Assembly (NCBI RefSeq): GCF_012224145.1
Contig: NZ_CP041030.1
Coordinates: 2,057,501 to 2,121,500, forward strand
DNA: 64,000 nucleotides
From: Francisella sp. LA112445
GTDB lineage: Bacteria > Pseudomonadota > Gammaproteobacteria > Francisellales > Francisellaceae
Reading direction: 5' to 3'
The position numbers were made by a program, and so were the translations under genes. Of this stretch, positions 31,075 through 39,790 are shown one piece after another (position 1 is the stretch's first letter; each line of letters opens with the position of its first letter). Below the pieces are notes generated by a model. The model saw only the letters and a list, made by a program, of their open reading frames with translations. It was not told the DNA's origin and did not search any database.

Positions 31075-32364
31075 TTATATAAATTTAAACTCTTGAGAAT
31101 GTCTTGTTTCAGGCATTTTATAGATAAGTAGAAGTGTGATAATAGAAGATATTATTAGATAAAAACTTGGCGCATAACTTGAGTTAAATACTCCTGAAAG
31201 CCAAACGCATATCATCGGCGTTGTCCCTGCAAATAGTGCATTACCCGTATTATAGGCTGCTGACATACCGCTATATCTATGATTAGTTGGGAAAAGCTCA
31301 GCAACTGTTATTTGGAATGATGCTGTCATTGCTGATATTATAATCGCTAATATAACCTCAGCAATCAATATACTCTCTAAGCCGCCTTTATTAAAGAAGA
31401 TAAACATTGGATAGCCAAATACCGCTAACAAGAGTATTGGTATATAAAGTAGCGGTTTTCTACCATAGATATCCGATAACCAACCAAATAGTGGCGATAG
31501 TGCCGCATAGAAACATGATACTGCAACAGTTATAAACATGATCTTATTTACATCAAAACCTCTATCTGAGATAAGAATATTAGGTAGGAATGTCGCCATC
31601 ATATAATATGCTATACCAACATAACCTGTTAAAACAAAAGTCCAAACTAATGGCATTTTAGGGCCTTTTATAGCATCTTTAAGAGGGCTTTTGCTTAGCT
31701 TATTATTCGCTTTCATCTCTTTAAAAAATGGTGATTCTTTGGCTTTCTTTTGAATAATTGTTGAAGAAATAGCCAAGATTAAACCTATAAAGAAAGCTAC
31801 TCGCCAACCATAAGCTAGCATCTGCTCTTTTGTTAATAAGCTTGATAAAATTCCTACAGTAGTCGCACTAAGTATCACACCTATTTGCGATGCTAAGCCA
31901 GCTAATGCTGTTGTCAGACCACGATATTTCTCAGAAGCGCTCTCTGCTAGAGCTACAAGAATACCTGTATATTCACCACCTACTGAAAAACCCTGTAACA
32001 TCCTAGCAAATAGTAAAATCAAAATAGCCCATATCCCAGCTGATTGATATGTCGGCATAACAGTCATCAATAACATTGGAATACACATCAAAATCATACT
32101 TAGTCTAATAGCATAGCGTCTACCAAATCTATCCCCGATAGAACCAAGTACAAAACCACCTAATGGTCGCATAATATAACTAGCGGCAAAGATCCCAAAG
32201 ACTGTTATCATTGCGACAACTTGATCTTCTTTGGGAAAGAAAAGTAGACTTAAATAAGTTGTTAAATAGCCATATAGACAAAACTCAAACCACTCTAAAA
32301 CTGCTCCTAAATTTATTATAGAAACTGTTTTTACTTTCTCTTTAAAAGTTAGTTGCTGTATCAT
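31075..32364 (-). CDS. MFS transporter, metabolite:H+ symporter (MHS) type, copy B
   Basis: 429 residues, 12 spans. MHS features are NLGAVLEWFEFCLYGYL at the start, LGSIGDRFGRRYA in loop 2-3 and RMLQGFSVGGEYTG in span 4. It belongs to the group of proline/betaine- or dicarboxylate-type proton symporters; substrate unassigned. Transcribed leftward from the region shared with hypA. The start ATG directly follows TTAGG, so a weak ribosome binding site is possible. Confidence 0.88.
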   Translation of the reverse strand: MIQQLTFKEKVKTVSIINLGAVLEWFEFCLYGYLTTYLSLLFFPKEDQVVAMITVFGIFAASYIMRPLGGFVLGSIGDRFGRRYAIRLSMILMCIPMLLMTVMPTYQSAGIWAILILLFARMLQGFSVGGEYTGILVALAESASEKYRGLTTALAGLASQIGVILSATTVGILSSLLTKEQMLAYGWRVAFFIGLILAISSTIIQKKAKESPFFKEMKANNKLSKSPLKDAIKGPKMPLVWTFVLTGYVGIAYYMMATFLPNILISDRGFDVNKIMFITVAVSCFYAALSPLFGWLSDIYGRKPLLYIPILLLAVFGYPMFIFFNKGGLESILIAEVILAIIISAMTASFQITVAELFPTNHRYSGMSAAYNTGNALFAGTTPMICVWLSGVFNSSYAPSFYLIISSIITLLLIYKMPETRHSQEFKFI

Positions 32365-32515
32365 CCTAACTAATGTTTTCTTATATATAAAATTTATTAT
32401 ATATAGATAAAAAATTAATTACATTGTTATTTTCCTAAATGGTTATTATTATCATTCAAAGCCTTGTAAAATAAGGGTTTGCTAAAATTAATTTCTCATA
32501 TCTAATTTATCTATA

Positions 32516-32532
32516 TGTTATAATGTATACAT
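32516..32532 (+). promoter_or_regulatory. Extended -10 promoter of the hyp genes with adjoining palindrome
   Basis: TGTTATAAT (32516-32524) is an extended -10 box without a clear -35. It overlaps a perfect 10-bp palindrome ATGTATACAT (32523-32532). The palindrome at the start point could be an operator for the hydrogenase genes. The hypA ATG is about 38 bp downstream. Confidence 0.5.
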
Positions 32533-32561
32533 GATCTAAAGTGTTTTATTTGGTCTAAAAA

Positions 32562-32900
32562 ATGCATGAATTCTCACTCTGCCAAAGTGTTATCAGTATT
32601 GCTGAGAAAGCACCTAAAGATAGCTCAAAGCAGATAGCTAAAGTCATAGTTAAAATAGGCACCCTGGCCGGTGTTGATATTGAGTCTTTTGAGTTCTGGT
32701 TTCCTGTAGCAGCAAAAGATAGTGTATTAGAACAAGCAAAACTAGAAATAATACATGAACAAGCTATAGCAAAGTGCAAAGCTTGTGAACATGAATTTGA
32801 ACTAACTAAGCTATATGAGCAATGCCCAAATTGTGGTAGTTTTGAGAAAGATATTCTCAAAGGTAAAGATATGCTCGTAGAGTCTATAGTTTTTAATTAA
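32562..32900 (+). CDS. hypA: Hydrogenase nickel incorporation protein HypA
   Basis: 112 residues. The N-terminal MHEFSL supplies the nickel ligands His2 and Glu3. Two CxxC pairs (Cys72/75 and Cys88/91) form the structural zinc site. HypA receives Ni from HypB and delivers it to the large subunit after the Fe(CN)2CO group is built. Length is normal. It begins the hydrogenase locus and is separated from hypB by 10 nt with an AAGGAG ribosome binding site. Confidence 0.96.
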   Translation: MHEFSLCQSVISIAEKAPKDSSKQIAKVIVKIGTLAGVDIESFEFWFPVAAKDSVLEQAKLEIIHEQAIAKCKACEHEFELTKLYEQCPNCGSFEKDILKGKDMLVESIVFN

Positions 32901-32910
32901 GGAGTAAATT

Positions 32911-33621
32911 ATGTGTACAACTTGCGGATGTGGAACAGATAGTAATCATCACCACCATCATCATGGTCACGAAGGCGATGCTGTAAAGCTAGAAAAAGCG
33001 ATATTAGATGCAAATGATCAATATGCTGAGCAAAATAGAAAAGCTCTAGCTAAAGATAATAATATTGCCCTAAACTTTGTCTCAAGCCCTGGTTCTGGTA
33101 AGACATCTCTACTTGAGAGAACTATCAAAGAGCTTGGTGATAGCTACCCTATCGCTGTTGTTGAAGGTGATCAGCATACAGATCTTGATGCTGATAGAAT
33201 TCGTAAAGCTGGTGCAAAAGCTTATCAGATAAACACTGGTAAAGCTTGCCATCTAGATGCTCACATGGTTGGTCATGCTTTTGAACATCTTGGCGATATC
33301 AAAGATGGTTTTGTGATGATTGAGAATGTTGGTAACTTGATATGTCCAGCAATGTTTGATCTCGGTGAGAAGCATCGTGTCGCAGTTATCTCAACTACTG
33401 AGGGCGCTGATAAGCCACTTAAATACCCTGATATATTTTATTACTCTGATGTAGTTGTTATCAATAAGATTGATCTATCTCCTTATGTAGATTTTGATAT
33501 CCAAGAATGTATCGCAAATATCAAAAAGATTCGTTCAGATGTAAAAATATTTGAGCTCTCTGTAAAAACTGGTGCTGGTTTTGATAGCTGGTTGGATTGG
33601 TTGAGAGGTTTGAAGCAGTAG
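32911..33621 (+). CDS. hypB: Hydrogenase nickel incorporation GTPase HypB
   Basis: 236 residues. The N-terminus CTTCGC (Cys2, Cys5, Cys7) is the high-affinity Ni-binding motif, followed by a His-rich stretch with six consecutive histidines and GH (residues 13-20) for nickel storage. The P-loop is SSPGSGKTS (58-66), and NKIDL is the guanine-specificity segment. It hydrolyses GTP to drive nickel transfer with HypA. The His-rich tail also suggests nickel scarcity in the habitat. Confidence 0.97.
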   Translation: MCTTCGCGTDSNHHHHHHGHEGDAVKLEKAILDANDQYAEQNRKALAKDNNIALNFVSSPGSGKTSLLERTIKELGDSYPIAVVEGDQHTDLDADRIRKAGAKAYQINTGKACHLDAHMVGHAFEHLGDIKDGFVMIENVGNLICPAMFDLGEKHRVAVISTTEGADKPLKYPDIFYYSDVVVINKIDLSPYVDFDIQECIANIKKIRSDVKIFELSVKTGAGFDSWLDWLRGLKQ

Positions 33622-33685
33622 TAAGTAGTTTAACTATTTTCAAACAAAACTCTATGAACAAAAATTTAATGTATAAGGATTATAA

Positions 33686-35008
33686 ATGACAAACTTAGCT
33701 GTAGAAAGAGATCTATTATTACCATCATCACCCGCAGCTGTTTTGCCTACCCTAACCGAATTAACAAAATCTTTAGGGATACCGAGGAATGTATTAGCAA
33801 GCGATGAAGAGATTGAATATGCTTGGCGGGACTTACCTAGAGAGTTAAGAGAGATACCAAATCATTTACGTGATGAGTTTATCGCAAAAATGTGTGTTGC
33901 CGTAAGCACTGGATTGTTTGATAGTGCAATGAATTATGCTTGGAATGCTGCTATTCTGAATCTTCGTCAAAAAATAAGAAATTTTGGTCTAACAATAGTA
34001 GCTCAAATTCAGCAAAATGATTTTGAAGAAAAACACTTATTGGAACTACAAGATAGTAAATTATTAGAGCTATGTTTAAAACTTAACATTATTGATGAGG
34101 AGGGATTTTTTTTCTTAGATCAATGTCGCGATGTTAGAAATAATTTTTCGGCGGCTCATCCAACTATAGGCTCAGTTAATGACCGGGAGTTTACAAATTT
34201 TTTAAATCGCTGTGTAAGATATGCCTTAGCTGACTCATCATCTCCAAAAGGTGTAAATATGAGTTCTTTCATTTCTGCTATCAAAGGACCTAGATTTAAT
34301 TTTAATCAATGTAGTATATGGGTTGAAAGATTAAAAGAAACTCATAGCGCTCAGAGACAAATGTTACTAAATATGACTCACGGAATATATTGTGATCGAG
34401 CAACTCCAGAACCTTCTCGTTTAAATTCTCTTGATATCTGTTACAAATTAAAAGATCAGTTAACATCCGATATAAAATCAGACTTAATTAATAGTCATTC
34501 TGAATATGTTGCTAAAGGTTTAGAAGATAAACATAGTGCATCATTACAATTTTTTGAAAAGCTTGGTTTATTAAATATCCTTAATGAGTCTGAGCAACAT
34601 ATAGTTTTTTCAAGAGCGATAGAAAGATTATGGAATGCACATAAAGGAGTAAATAACTTTTATAATGAGGCGCCTTTTGCTGAGCGGTTATACGAATTAT
34701 CACAGCATGGGGCAATTCCAGAAACAATACACGAGCAGTTCGTACAAACTGTGGGAGCTTGTCGTATAGGTAATGGTTATGGCGTAGCCAATAGCGCTGT
34801 TTCATATTATAACAAAATGATTCAAGGGTTTTCTCCTAGAGAAATTGCCACTCTAATCAGAAGTGCCTGTGATAGTTCAAGTCCGCTTGGTTATAGAGTT
34901 AATAGTAACTCTAATTGTAAAAGAAACTTTAAATCATTGCTTAGTTTGATTGAGTTTTCTAGTGTCCCTAGTGGTGTAAAAGCAGCTTATGAACAGTTTA
35001 TACGTTGA
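33686..35008 (+). CDS. Unrecognised protein with a HEPN-like R-x6-H motif
   Basis: 440 residues, helix-rich, without signal peptide or membrane spans. The segment CRDVRNNFSAAHPTIG (about 147-162, Arg151 and His158) fits the R(x4-6)H active-site pattern of HEPN ribonucleases, and the flanking region looks like a HEPN helical bundle. The rest is unassigned. It sits between hypB and a peroxiredoxin with no obvious connection to hydrogenase. It could be a defence or toxin gene acquired separately, which is inference from the motif. Confidence 0.6.
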   Translation: MTNLAVERDLLLPSSPAAVLPTLTELTKSLGIPRNVLASDEEIEYAWRDLPRELREIPNHLRDEFIAKMCVAVSTGLFDSAMNYAWNAAILNLRQKIRNFGLTIVAQIQQNDFEEKHLLELQDSKLLELCLKLNIIDEEGFFFLDQCRDVRNNFSAAHPTIGSVNDREFTNFLNRCVRYALADSSSPKGVNMSSFISAIKGPRFNFNQCSIWVERLKETHSAQRQMLLNMTHGIYCDRATPEPSRLNSLDICYKLKDQLTSDIKSDLINSHSEYVAKGLEDKHSASLQFFEKLGLLNILNESEQHIVFSRAIERLWNAHKGVNNFYNEAPFAERLYELSQHGAIPETIHEQFVQTVGACRIGNGYGVANSAVSYYNKMIQGFSPREIATLIRSACDSSSPLGYRVNSNSNCKRNFKSLLSLIEFSSVPSGVKAAYEQFIR

Positions 35009-35049
35009 TAATGTTAAGTAGAATATAAAATAGGATAGGTGATAAATCA

Positions 35050-35529
35050 ATGAAAACATTAGAACAAGGACAAATTGCTCCAAATTTTAAATTAGAAAAT
35101 CAAAATAATGAAGAAGTATCTTTAAGTGATTTTAAAGGTAAAAAGAATGTCTTAGTTTACTTCTACCCAAAAGCAATGACGCCAGGCTGTACTACTCAAT
35201 CTATCGGTCTAAGTAGCATTAGTGACAAACTAGCTGAGCTTGATACTGTAGTTCTTGGTATCAGTCCAGATGCACCAAAACGCCTTAAGAAATTTGAGGA
35301 AAGAGATAGCCTAACAGTACAACTACTAAGTGATGAAGATCATAAAGTTGCTGAGCAATTTGGTGTTTGGGGTGAGAAAAAATTTATGGGCAAAGTATAT
35401 GATGGTATCCATAGAATTAGCTTCTTTATCGACAAAGATGGCAAGATCAATCACGTATTTAATAAGTTTAAAACGAAAGATCATCATGAGATTGTCTTAG
35501 AGTATATTGAGAATTATAAGAATTCATAA
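35050..35529 (+). CDS. bcp: Thiol peroxidase of the Bcp/PrxQ family, one-Cys form
   Basis: 159 residues with the thioredoxin-fold motif YPKAMTPGCTTQS; peroxidatic Cys47 in TPGC with Thr44. The resolving cysteine that normally sits five residues after it is replaced by Ile52, and the protein has no other cysteine, so it must be a one-Cys peroxiredoxin reduced by an external thiol. It detoxifies hydrogen and organic peroxides in the cytoplasm. The gene has an adequate AGG-type ribosome binding site and lies 41 bp after the HEPN-like gene. Confidence 0.9.
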   Translation: MKTLEQGQIAPNFKLENQNNEEVSLSDFKGKKNVLVYFYPKAMTPGCTTQSIGLSSISDKLAELDTVVLGISPDAPKRLKKFEERDSLTVQLLSDEDHKVAEQFGVWGEKKFMGKVYDGIHRISFFIDKDGKINHVFNKFKTKDHHEIVLEYIENYKNS

Positions 35530-35531
35530 TT

Positions 35532-35966
35532 AAGAGATGTCATTCCTGCGAAGGCAGGAATCTCTTGAATAGTTTATAGATTCCCACCTGCGTGGGAATG
35601 ACGGAGTGGGTTTAAAATCAATAAAACAAGTTCAAGATGACTTGTTTATTTAAAGCTATATCTAATTCCCTTTCGGGTACGAAGGGGTGGCAGTCGCAGA
35701 CTGACGAGGTAGTTTTAAAACGTATGACTAATGATTTTAAGTAGTTAAGAGATCCCCGTGTCAAGCACGAGGATGACAGAAAGTAGAGATTGTCATTCTA
35801 TGGCTTGACCATAGAATCCAAAAACTATGGAGAAAAGCTATAGTTTAAAAATGGATACTACGGTCGGAGCCGTAGTATGACTAAATATGAGCGTAGTCGA
35901 ATGTACTCAGTGACCGAGTAGTATGACTAATAATTTTATATGTAGTGACAGATCATTGATCTGTCA
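35532..35966. repeat. Cluster of palindromic hairpin repeats
   Basis: At least seven hairpins lie end to end with no gene. Examples: ATTCCTGC/GCAGGAAT within 35532-35566; ATTCCCAC/GTGGGAAT (35580-35599); CAGTC/GACTG (35691-35703); an imperfect CCCCGTG hairpin (35749-35779); ATTCTATGG/CCATAGAAT (35795-35817); ATACTACGG/CCGTAGTAT (35855-35878); TGACAGATCA/TGATCTGTCA (35946-35966). Several units are bounded by GTCAT or ATGAC. Two recur elsewhere in inverted orientation (44948-44974 and 56039-56069). They look like small non-autonomous or REP-type repeats that have accumulated in one spot. Confidence 0.85.
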
Positions 35967-36025
35967 ACTGTTTAGAAGACAGACACTGTGCTGTTACTAC
36001 ACTAGGAATAATTAAGGAATAAGTT

Positions 36026-36190
36026 TTGTCTAAGAAGAAAAAGAATTATAAAAGAGAATTTATAGCTCTTATAGTTACTGTTGTAATAGTTTTTGGAGTT
36101 ATTGCTATGATTCCAAAAGTCGCACCTAAAATTGCGGATCATATTATGAAACCGTTTAAAGAAAAAGCTATTAGTCAAAAGAACTCATAA
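36026..36190 (+). CDS. Small single-span membrane protein upstream of hypF (TTG start)
   Basis: A 54-residue frame with a TTG start, preceded at proper spacing by AAGGAA (36014-36019). It has a basic N-terminus (SKKKKNYKRE), one hydrophobic span (about residues 12-30) and a basic tail ending KAISQKNS. The stop is 13 nt before the hypF ATG, so it is likely translated as the first gene of the hypF operon. It resembles no protein I know. The non-ATG start and length mean it is easy to miss. Confidence 0.6.
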   Translation: MSKKKKNYKREFIALIVTVVIVFGVIAMIPKVAPKIADHIMKPFKEKAISQKNS

Positions 36191-36203
36191 ATAGGCACAA
36201 AAA

Positions 36204-38471
36204 ATGCAACAAACCATAATAAAAATTCTCGTCAATGGTATAGTTCAAGGGGTTGGATTCCGCCCTTTTATCTATTGCCTTGCCAAAGATATGAATTTGT
36301 ACGGCTCGGTGCAAAATACTCCTAATGGTGTTGAAATAATTCTACAATGTGATGAATCTGTTGCAGATATCTTTATAGCTAAGATGCAGGTAAAACTACC
36401 TCCTCTAGCTAATATAGAAACTATTGAAAAGACAATTTACCAAACTGAAACTAAATTTACAGATTTCAAAATATTAGAAACTCTACAAGGAAGCTCTACC
36501 ACCAAAATCCCTGCCGATACAGCTATTTGTAATTTGTGTTTGAATGATATTTTTGACCCACAAAGTCGCTACTATCTATATCCATATGCTAGCTGTACGC
36601 ATTGTGGTCCGCGCTTTAGTACAATACAAAGCCTACCTTATGATAGAGATAAAACTACTTATAAAGATTTTCCATTATGTGATGATTGTCTAGCTAGCTA
36701 TACAAATCCACTAGATAGACACTATTATGCTCAAACCGTTGCATGCTCTAGATGTGGGCCAGAATTATCACACTCTTTTGCAGAAATATCACAAGCTATC
36801 AAAACTGGTAAAATCATCGCTATAAAAAGCCAAAATGGTTTTAAATTAGTTGTAGATGCTACAAATACTCAAGCAGTCGCAGAACTACGCAAAAGAAAGC
36901 ATCGCCCTAATAAACCATTTGCTATGATGGCTCTAAATACTCAAAGTATACAAAAGCATTTTGCAGAAGTTACTTCACAGCAAGAAGAGCTTCTAAACAC
37001 GACTATCAGACCTATCGTTTTACTTAAAAGACATTCTACTAGTAATCTTAGTAAAGCTATTGCACCTAATATAAATCAGCTTGGTTTTATGCTACCAACA
37101 ACTGAGGCTGATTATATCCTTTTTTACCATCTACTAAACGAACCTACTGGCTCTAGCTGGCTAGATGAAGCTTATGATTTAGCATTGATAGTCACTAGTG
37201 CAAATATCTCTGGTGAGAGCATTATAGCTGATAATAATGAAGCTTATGAAAAACTTAAAGATATCGCTGATTTAATCGTGACAGATAACCGTGATATTGC
37301 GGTAAAAAGTGATGATAGTGTTTTTCATACTGTTATAGATAAAAATCTACCAATTAGAAGATCTCGGGGCCTTGTACCACAATCAATACAGTTATCTGAA
37401 AGCTTACCAAATATATTGGCTACTGGAGCATTTTTAAAGAATACTTTTTGCTTTATCAAAGATAATCAAGCTTTTGTATCGCAACATATTGGTGATATGG
37501 ATAGCCAAGCTAATATAGAGTTTTTTGAGCAGTCTTTAGAGCATTTTCAGAAAATGTTTGGACTTAAGTTTGATGGTATTGCTTGTGATTTACATCCTGA
37601 TATTTATACTACGCATTTTGCCCAAAAATTTAATCTACCGATTTATCAAATTCAGCATCATCAAGCTCACCTAGCAGCTGTAATTGCTGAGCATAATTTA
37701 CAAGGTCAAACTATAGGCTTAGTACTAGATGGTTTTGGTCTAGGTGAAGATGGTTTAGCTCGAGGTGGTGAACTTTATCATTGTGATATTGATAATTTAG
37801 AGTTTAATCGCATTGGTGAGCTAGATCCTATCGAGTATATTGGTGCTGATAAAGTTGCTAAAGAGCCTTGGCGTATAGCTTTGGCAGTATGTCATAAATA
37901 TAATCTTGAGATACCAAATCATCTTAAGGAATTTTCACAAACTGAAAATCTTATTAAACTTTTGCAAAATCACTTATTAGCAAAAGGTAAAACCACCAGT
38001 ATGGGCAGGCTATTTGATGCTGTCTCAAGTCTTCTTGATATTTGCCATATAAATAGCTATGAAGCCCAGGGTGCAATGGAAATAGAGTCATTGGCTAACC
38101 AAATAATCGTTGAAGAAGATCTATTTGAAATATCCGATGAGAATAGATTGGTTTTAAAAAAACTATTCAAAAAAATTATTAAAGCTAATGATAAATATAT
38201 AGCTAGTAATTTATGGCACGGCACTCTAGCTTATGCTTTAGTTGAATGGGTTAGTAAATCAGCTCAAGAGAATAATATAAAAACAATAATACTAAGTGGT
38301 GGCTGTTTTCAAAATAAGCTACTGCTTACTGAGGTTTATACTCAACTTAAAAAGTTGGGTTTAAATGTTTATATCTCAGAAAAAGTGCCACTAAATGATG
38401 GTGGTATAAGTCTTGGACAAGCTTGGCTTGGCGCCAAAAAATTTAAAAAAGGTGAATTAAAATGTGTTTAG
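36204..38471 (+). CDS. hypF: Carbamoyltransferase HypF
   Basis: Makes the cyanide precursor for the hydrogenase iron by transferring a carbamoyl group from carbamoyl phosphate to HypE. 755 residues in the usual order: acylphosphatase domain (GIVQGVGFRPF, residues 13-23), two zinc-finger CxxC pairs (from CNLCLNDIF to CSRCGP, about 110-185), a YrdC-like domain, and a Kae1-like C-terminal domain with HHQAHLAAV and LSGGCFQNKLL. It overlaps hypC by 10 nt, which supports one transcript. Confidence 0.97.
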   Translation: MQQTIIKILVNGIVQGVGFRPFIYCLAKDMNLYGSVQNTPNGVEIILQCDESVADIFIAKMQVKLPPLANIETIEKTIYQTETKFTDFKILETLQGSSTTKIPADTAICNLCLNDIFDPQSRYYLYPYASCTHCGPRFSTIQSLPYDRDKTTYKDFPLCDDCLASYTNPLDRHYYAQTVACSRCGPELSHSFAEISQAIKTGKIIAIKSQNGFKLVVDATNTQAVAELRKRKHRPNKPFAMMALNTQSIQKHFAEVTSQQEELLNTTIRPIVLLKRHSTSNLSKAIAPNINQLGFMLPTTEADYILFYHLLNEPTGSSWLDEAYDLALIVTSANISGESIIADNNEAYEKLKDIADLIVTDNRDIAVKSDDSVFHTVIDKNLPIRRSRGLVPQSIQLSESLPNILATGAFLKNTFCFIKDNQAFVSQHIGDMDSQANIEFFEQSLEHFQKMFGLKFDGIACDLHPDIYTTHFAQKFNLPIYQIQHHQAHLAAVIAEHNLQGQTIGLVLDGFGLGEDGLARGGELYHCDIDNLEFNRIGELDPIEYIGADKVAKEPWRIALAVCHKYNLEIPNHLKEFSQTENLIKLLQNHLLAKGKTTSMGRLFDAVSSLLDICHINSYEAQGAMEIESLANQIIVEEDLFEISDENRLVLKKLFKKIIKANDKYIASNLWHGTLAYALVEWVSKSAQENNIKTIILSGGCFQNKLLLTEVYTQLKKLGLNVYISEKVPLNDGGISLGQAWLGAKKFKKGELKCV

Positions 38472-38686
38472 CAATACCTGCAGAAATTGTAGAAATAAAA
38501 CCAGAAAATCAAGCAGTAGTAAATGTTGGTGGAGTCAAAAAAGAAGTCTCACTTGCGCTACTTGCTGAGAGTGTAGAGGTTGGTGATTTTGTAATAATCC
38601 ATGTTGGCTTTGCATTAAGCAAACTAGACAAAGAAATGGCCCAGCAGACTCTCAAAGATTTTGAAGAAATGTTACAATATAAGTAA
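38462..38686 (+). CDS. hypC: Hydrogenase maturation chaperone HypC
   Basis: 74 residues starting MCLAIPAEIVEI; the essential Cys2 follows the initiator methionine. HypC works with HypD as the scaffold for Fe(CN)2CO assembly and carries the iron to the apo-large subunit. The start lies inside hypF. No second hypC-like (hybG) gene appears, fitting a single hydrogenase in the region. Confidence 0.95.
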   Translation: MCLAIPAEIVEIKPENQAVVNVGGVKKEVSLALLAESVEVGDFVIIHVGFALSKLDKEMAQQTLKDFEEMLQYK

Positions 38687-38697
38687 GGGGTGATGTT

Positions 38698-39789
38698 ATG
38701 GATTACATACAAGAATTTAGGGCCCCGAAAATTGCAAAATCTCTTTTACAACAAATCGCTAAAGAAGTTGACACTAATAGACAATACAACCTGATGGAAT
38801 TCTGCGGAGGGCATACACATGCTTTACACCGTTATGGGATTCCTAGTCTATTACCTGCAAATGTCAAAATGATACATGGGCCAGGTTGCCCTGTTTGTGT
38901 ACTGCCGATTAAAAGAGTTGATCAGGCGATATTTTTAGCATCACAAAAAGATGTAATATTTTGTAGTTATGCAGATATGCTTCGCGTACCAGGATCTCAT
39001 CAAGATAGTCTAATCAAGGCCAAAGCTCGTGGTGCTGATGTGCGTATGATCTACTCAGTAGAAGATGCTCTAAAACTAGCTGAAGAAAACCCTAATAAAA
39101 AGGTTATATTCTTTGCTATTGGCTTTGAGACAACTACTCCCCCAACTGCTGTAGCTATACAGTTAGCAATAGCTAAAAAGTTAGATAATTTTCTAATATT
39201 TTGTAACCATGTGCTTACACCTATAGCTATGCAAGCTATTCTATCTGAAGATGTTAAAATAGATGGTTTTTTAGGTCCATCTCATGTCAGTGTAATTATC
39301 GGTAGTAACGCTTATGATAAGGTGACTAAAGAATATCAAAAACCAATGGTTGTCGCAGGTTTTGAACCTTTAGATGTACTTCAATCTATACTAATGCTTA
39401 TCAAAATGATAAACGCTGGCAAAATCGGTGTAGAGAACCAGTATACAAGAGCTGTAGTGCCAAATGGTAACCAACTTGCTCAAGATTTAATATCTCAATA
39501 TCTAACAATTAGAGATACTTTTGAATGGCGTGGACTTGGATATATTCCCAATAGTGCTTTAGAAATAAAAGATGCATACTCAAAGTTTGATGCTGAAAAA
39601 TACTATCAAATACCCGAGGTGCAAGGCCTAGAGCATAAGCAATGTGCTTGCCCTGATATTCTAAGAGGTCTAAAAGAGCCCAAAGATTGTAAATTATTTG
39701 GTGTAGTTTGTACTCCTGAGCAACCTATGGGAGCTTGTATGGTTTCATCTGAAGGTGCTTGTGCGGCACATTATCAATACGGAGGCTAA
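38698..39789 (+). CDS. hypD: Hydrogenase maturation protein HypD
   Basis: 363 residues. Key conserved segments are present: FCGGHTHALHRYGI, HGPGCPVCVLP (the functional cysteines), GFETTTPPTA, and the C-terminal iron-sulfur cysteines in KQCACPDILRG, KLFGVVCTPEQPMGACMVSSEGAC. HypD with HypC builds the Fe(CN)2CO unit using a [4Fe-4S] cluster. The gene starts 11 nt after hypC. The stop is separated from the hypE ATG by one base. Confidence 0.97.
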   Translation: MDYIQEFRAPKIAKSLLQQIAKEVDTNRQYNLMEFCGGHTHALHRYGIPSLLPANVKMIHGPGCPVCVLPIKRVDQAIFLASQKDVIFCSYADMLRVPGSHQDSLIKAKARGADVRMIYSVEDALKLAEENPNKKVIFFAIGFETTTPPTAVAIQLAIAKKLDNFLIFCNHVLTPIAMQAILSEDVKIDGFLGPSHVSVIIGSNAYDKVTKEYQKPMVVAGFEPLDVLQSILMLIKMINAGKIGVENQYTRAVVPNGNQLAQDLISQYLTIRDTFEWRGLGYIPNSALEIKDAYSKFDAEKYYQIPEVQGLEHKQCACPDILRGLKEPKDCKLFGVVCTPEQPMGACMVSSEGACAAHYQYGG

Positions 39790-39790
39790 A

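Noticed and set aside
31075-32364. Second MHS transporter as nickel or hydrogenase accessory because it neighbours hypA
   Set aside because: It is divergently transcribed and belongs to a carboxylate/proline/betaine-type transporter family; the NiCoT permease already fills the nickel role.
32435-32453. Fur-box-like sequence between the MFS transporter and hypA
   Set aside because: About 14 of 19 positions match the enteric Fur box, but in such AT-rich DNA this is weak and neither neighbour is an obvious iron gene.
35668-35703. Possible small structured RNA in the palindrome cluster
   Set aside because: The hairpins are short, differ from each other and recur as repeats; nothing matches a known RNA family and no promoter or terminator frames a transcript.
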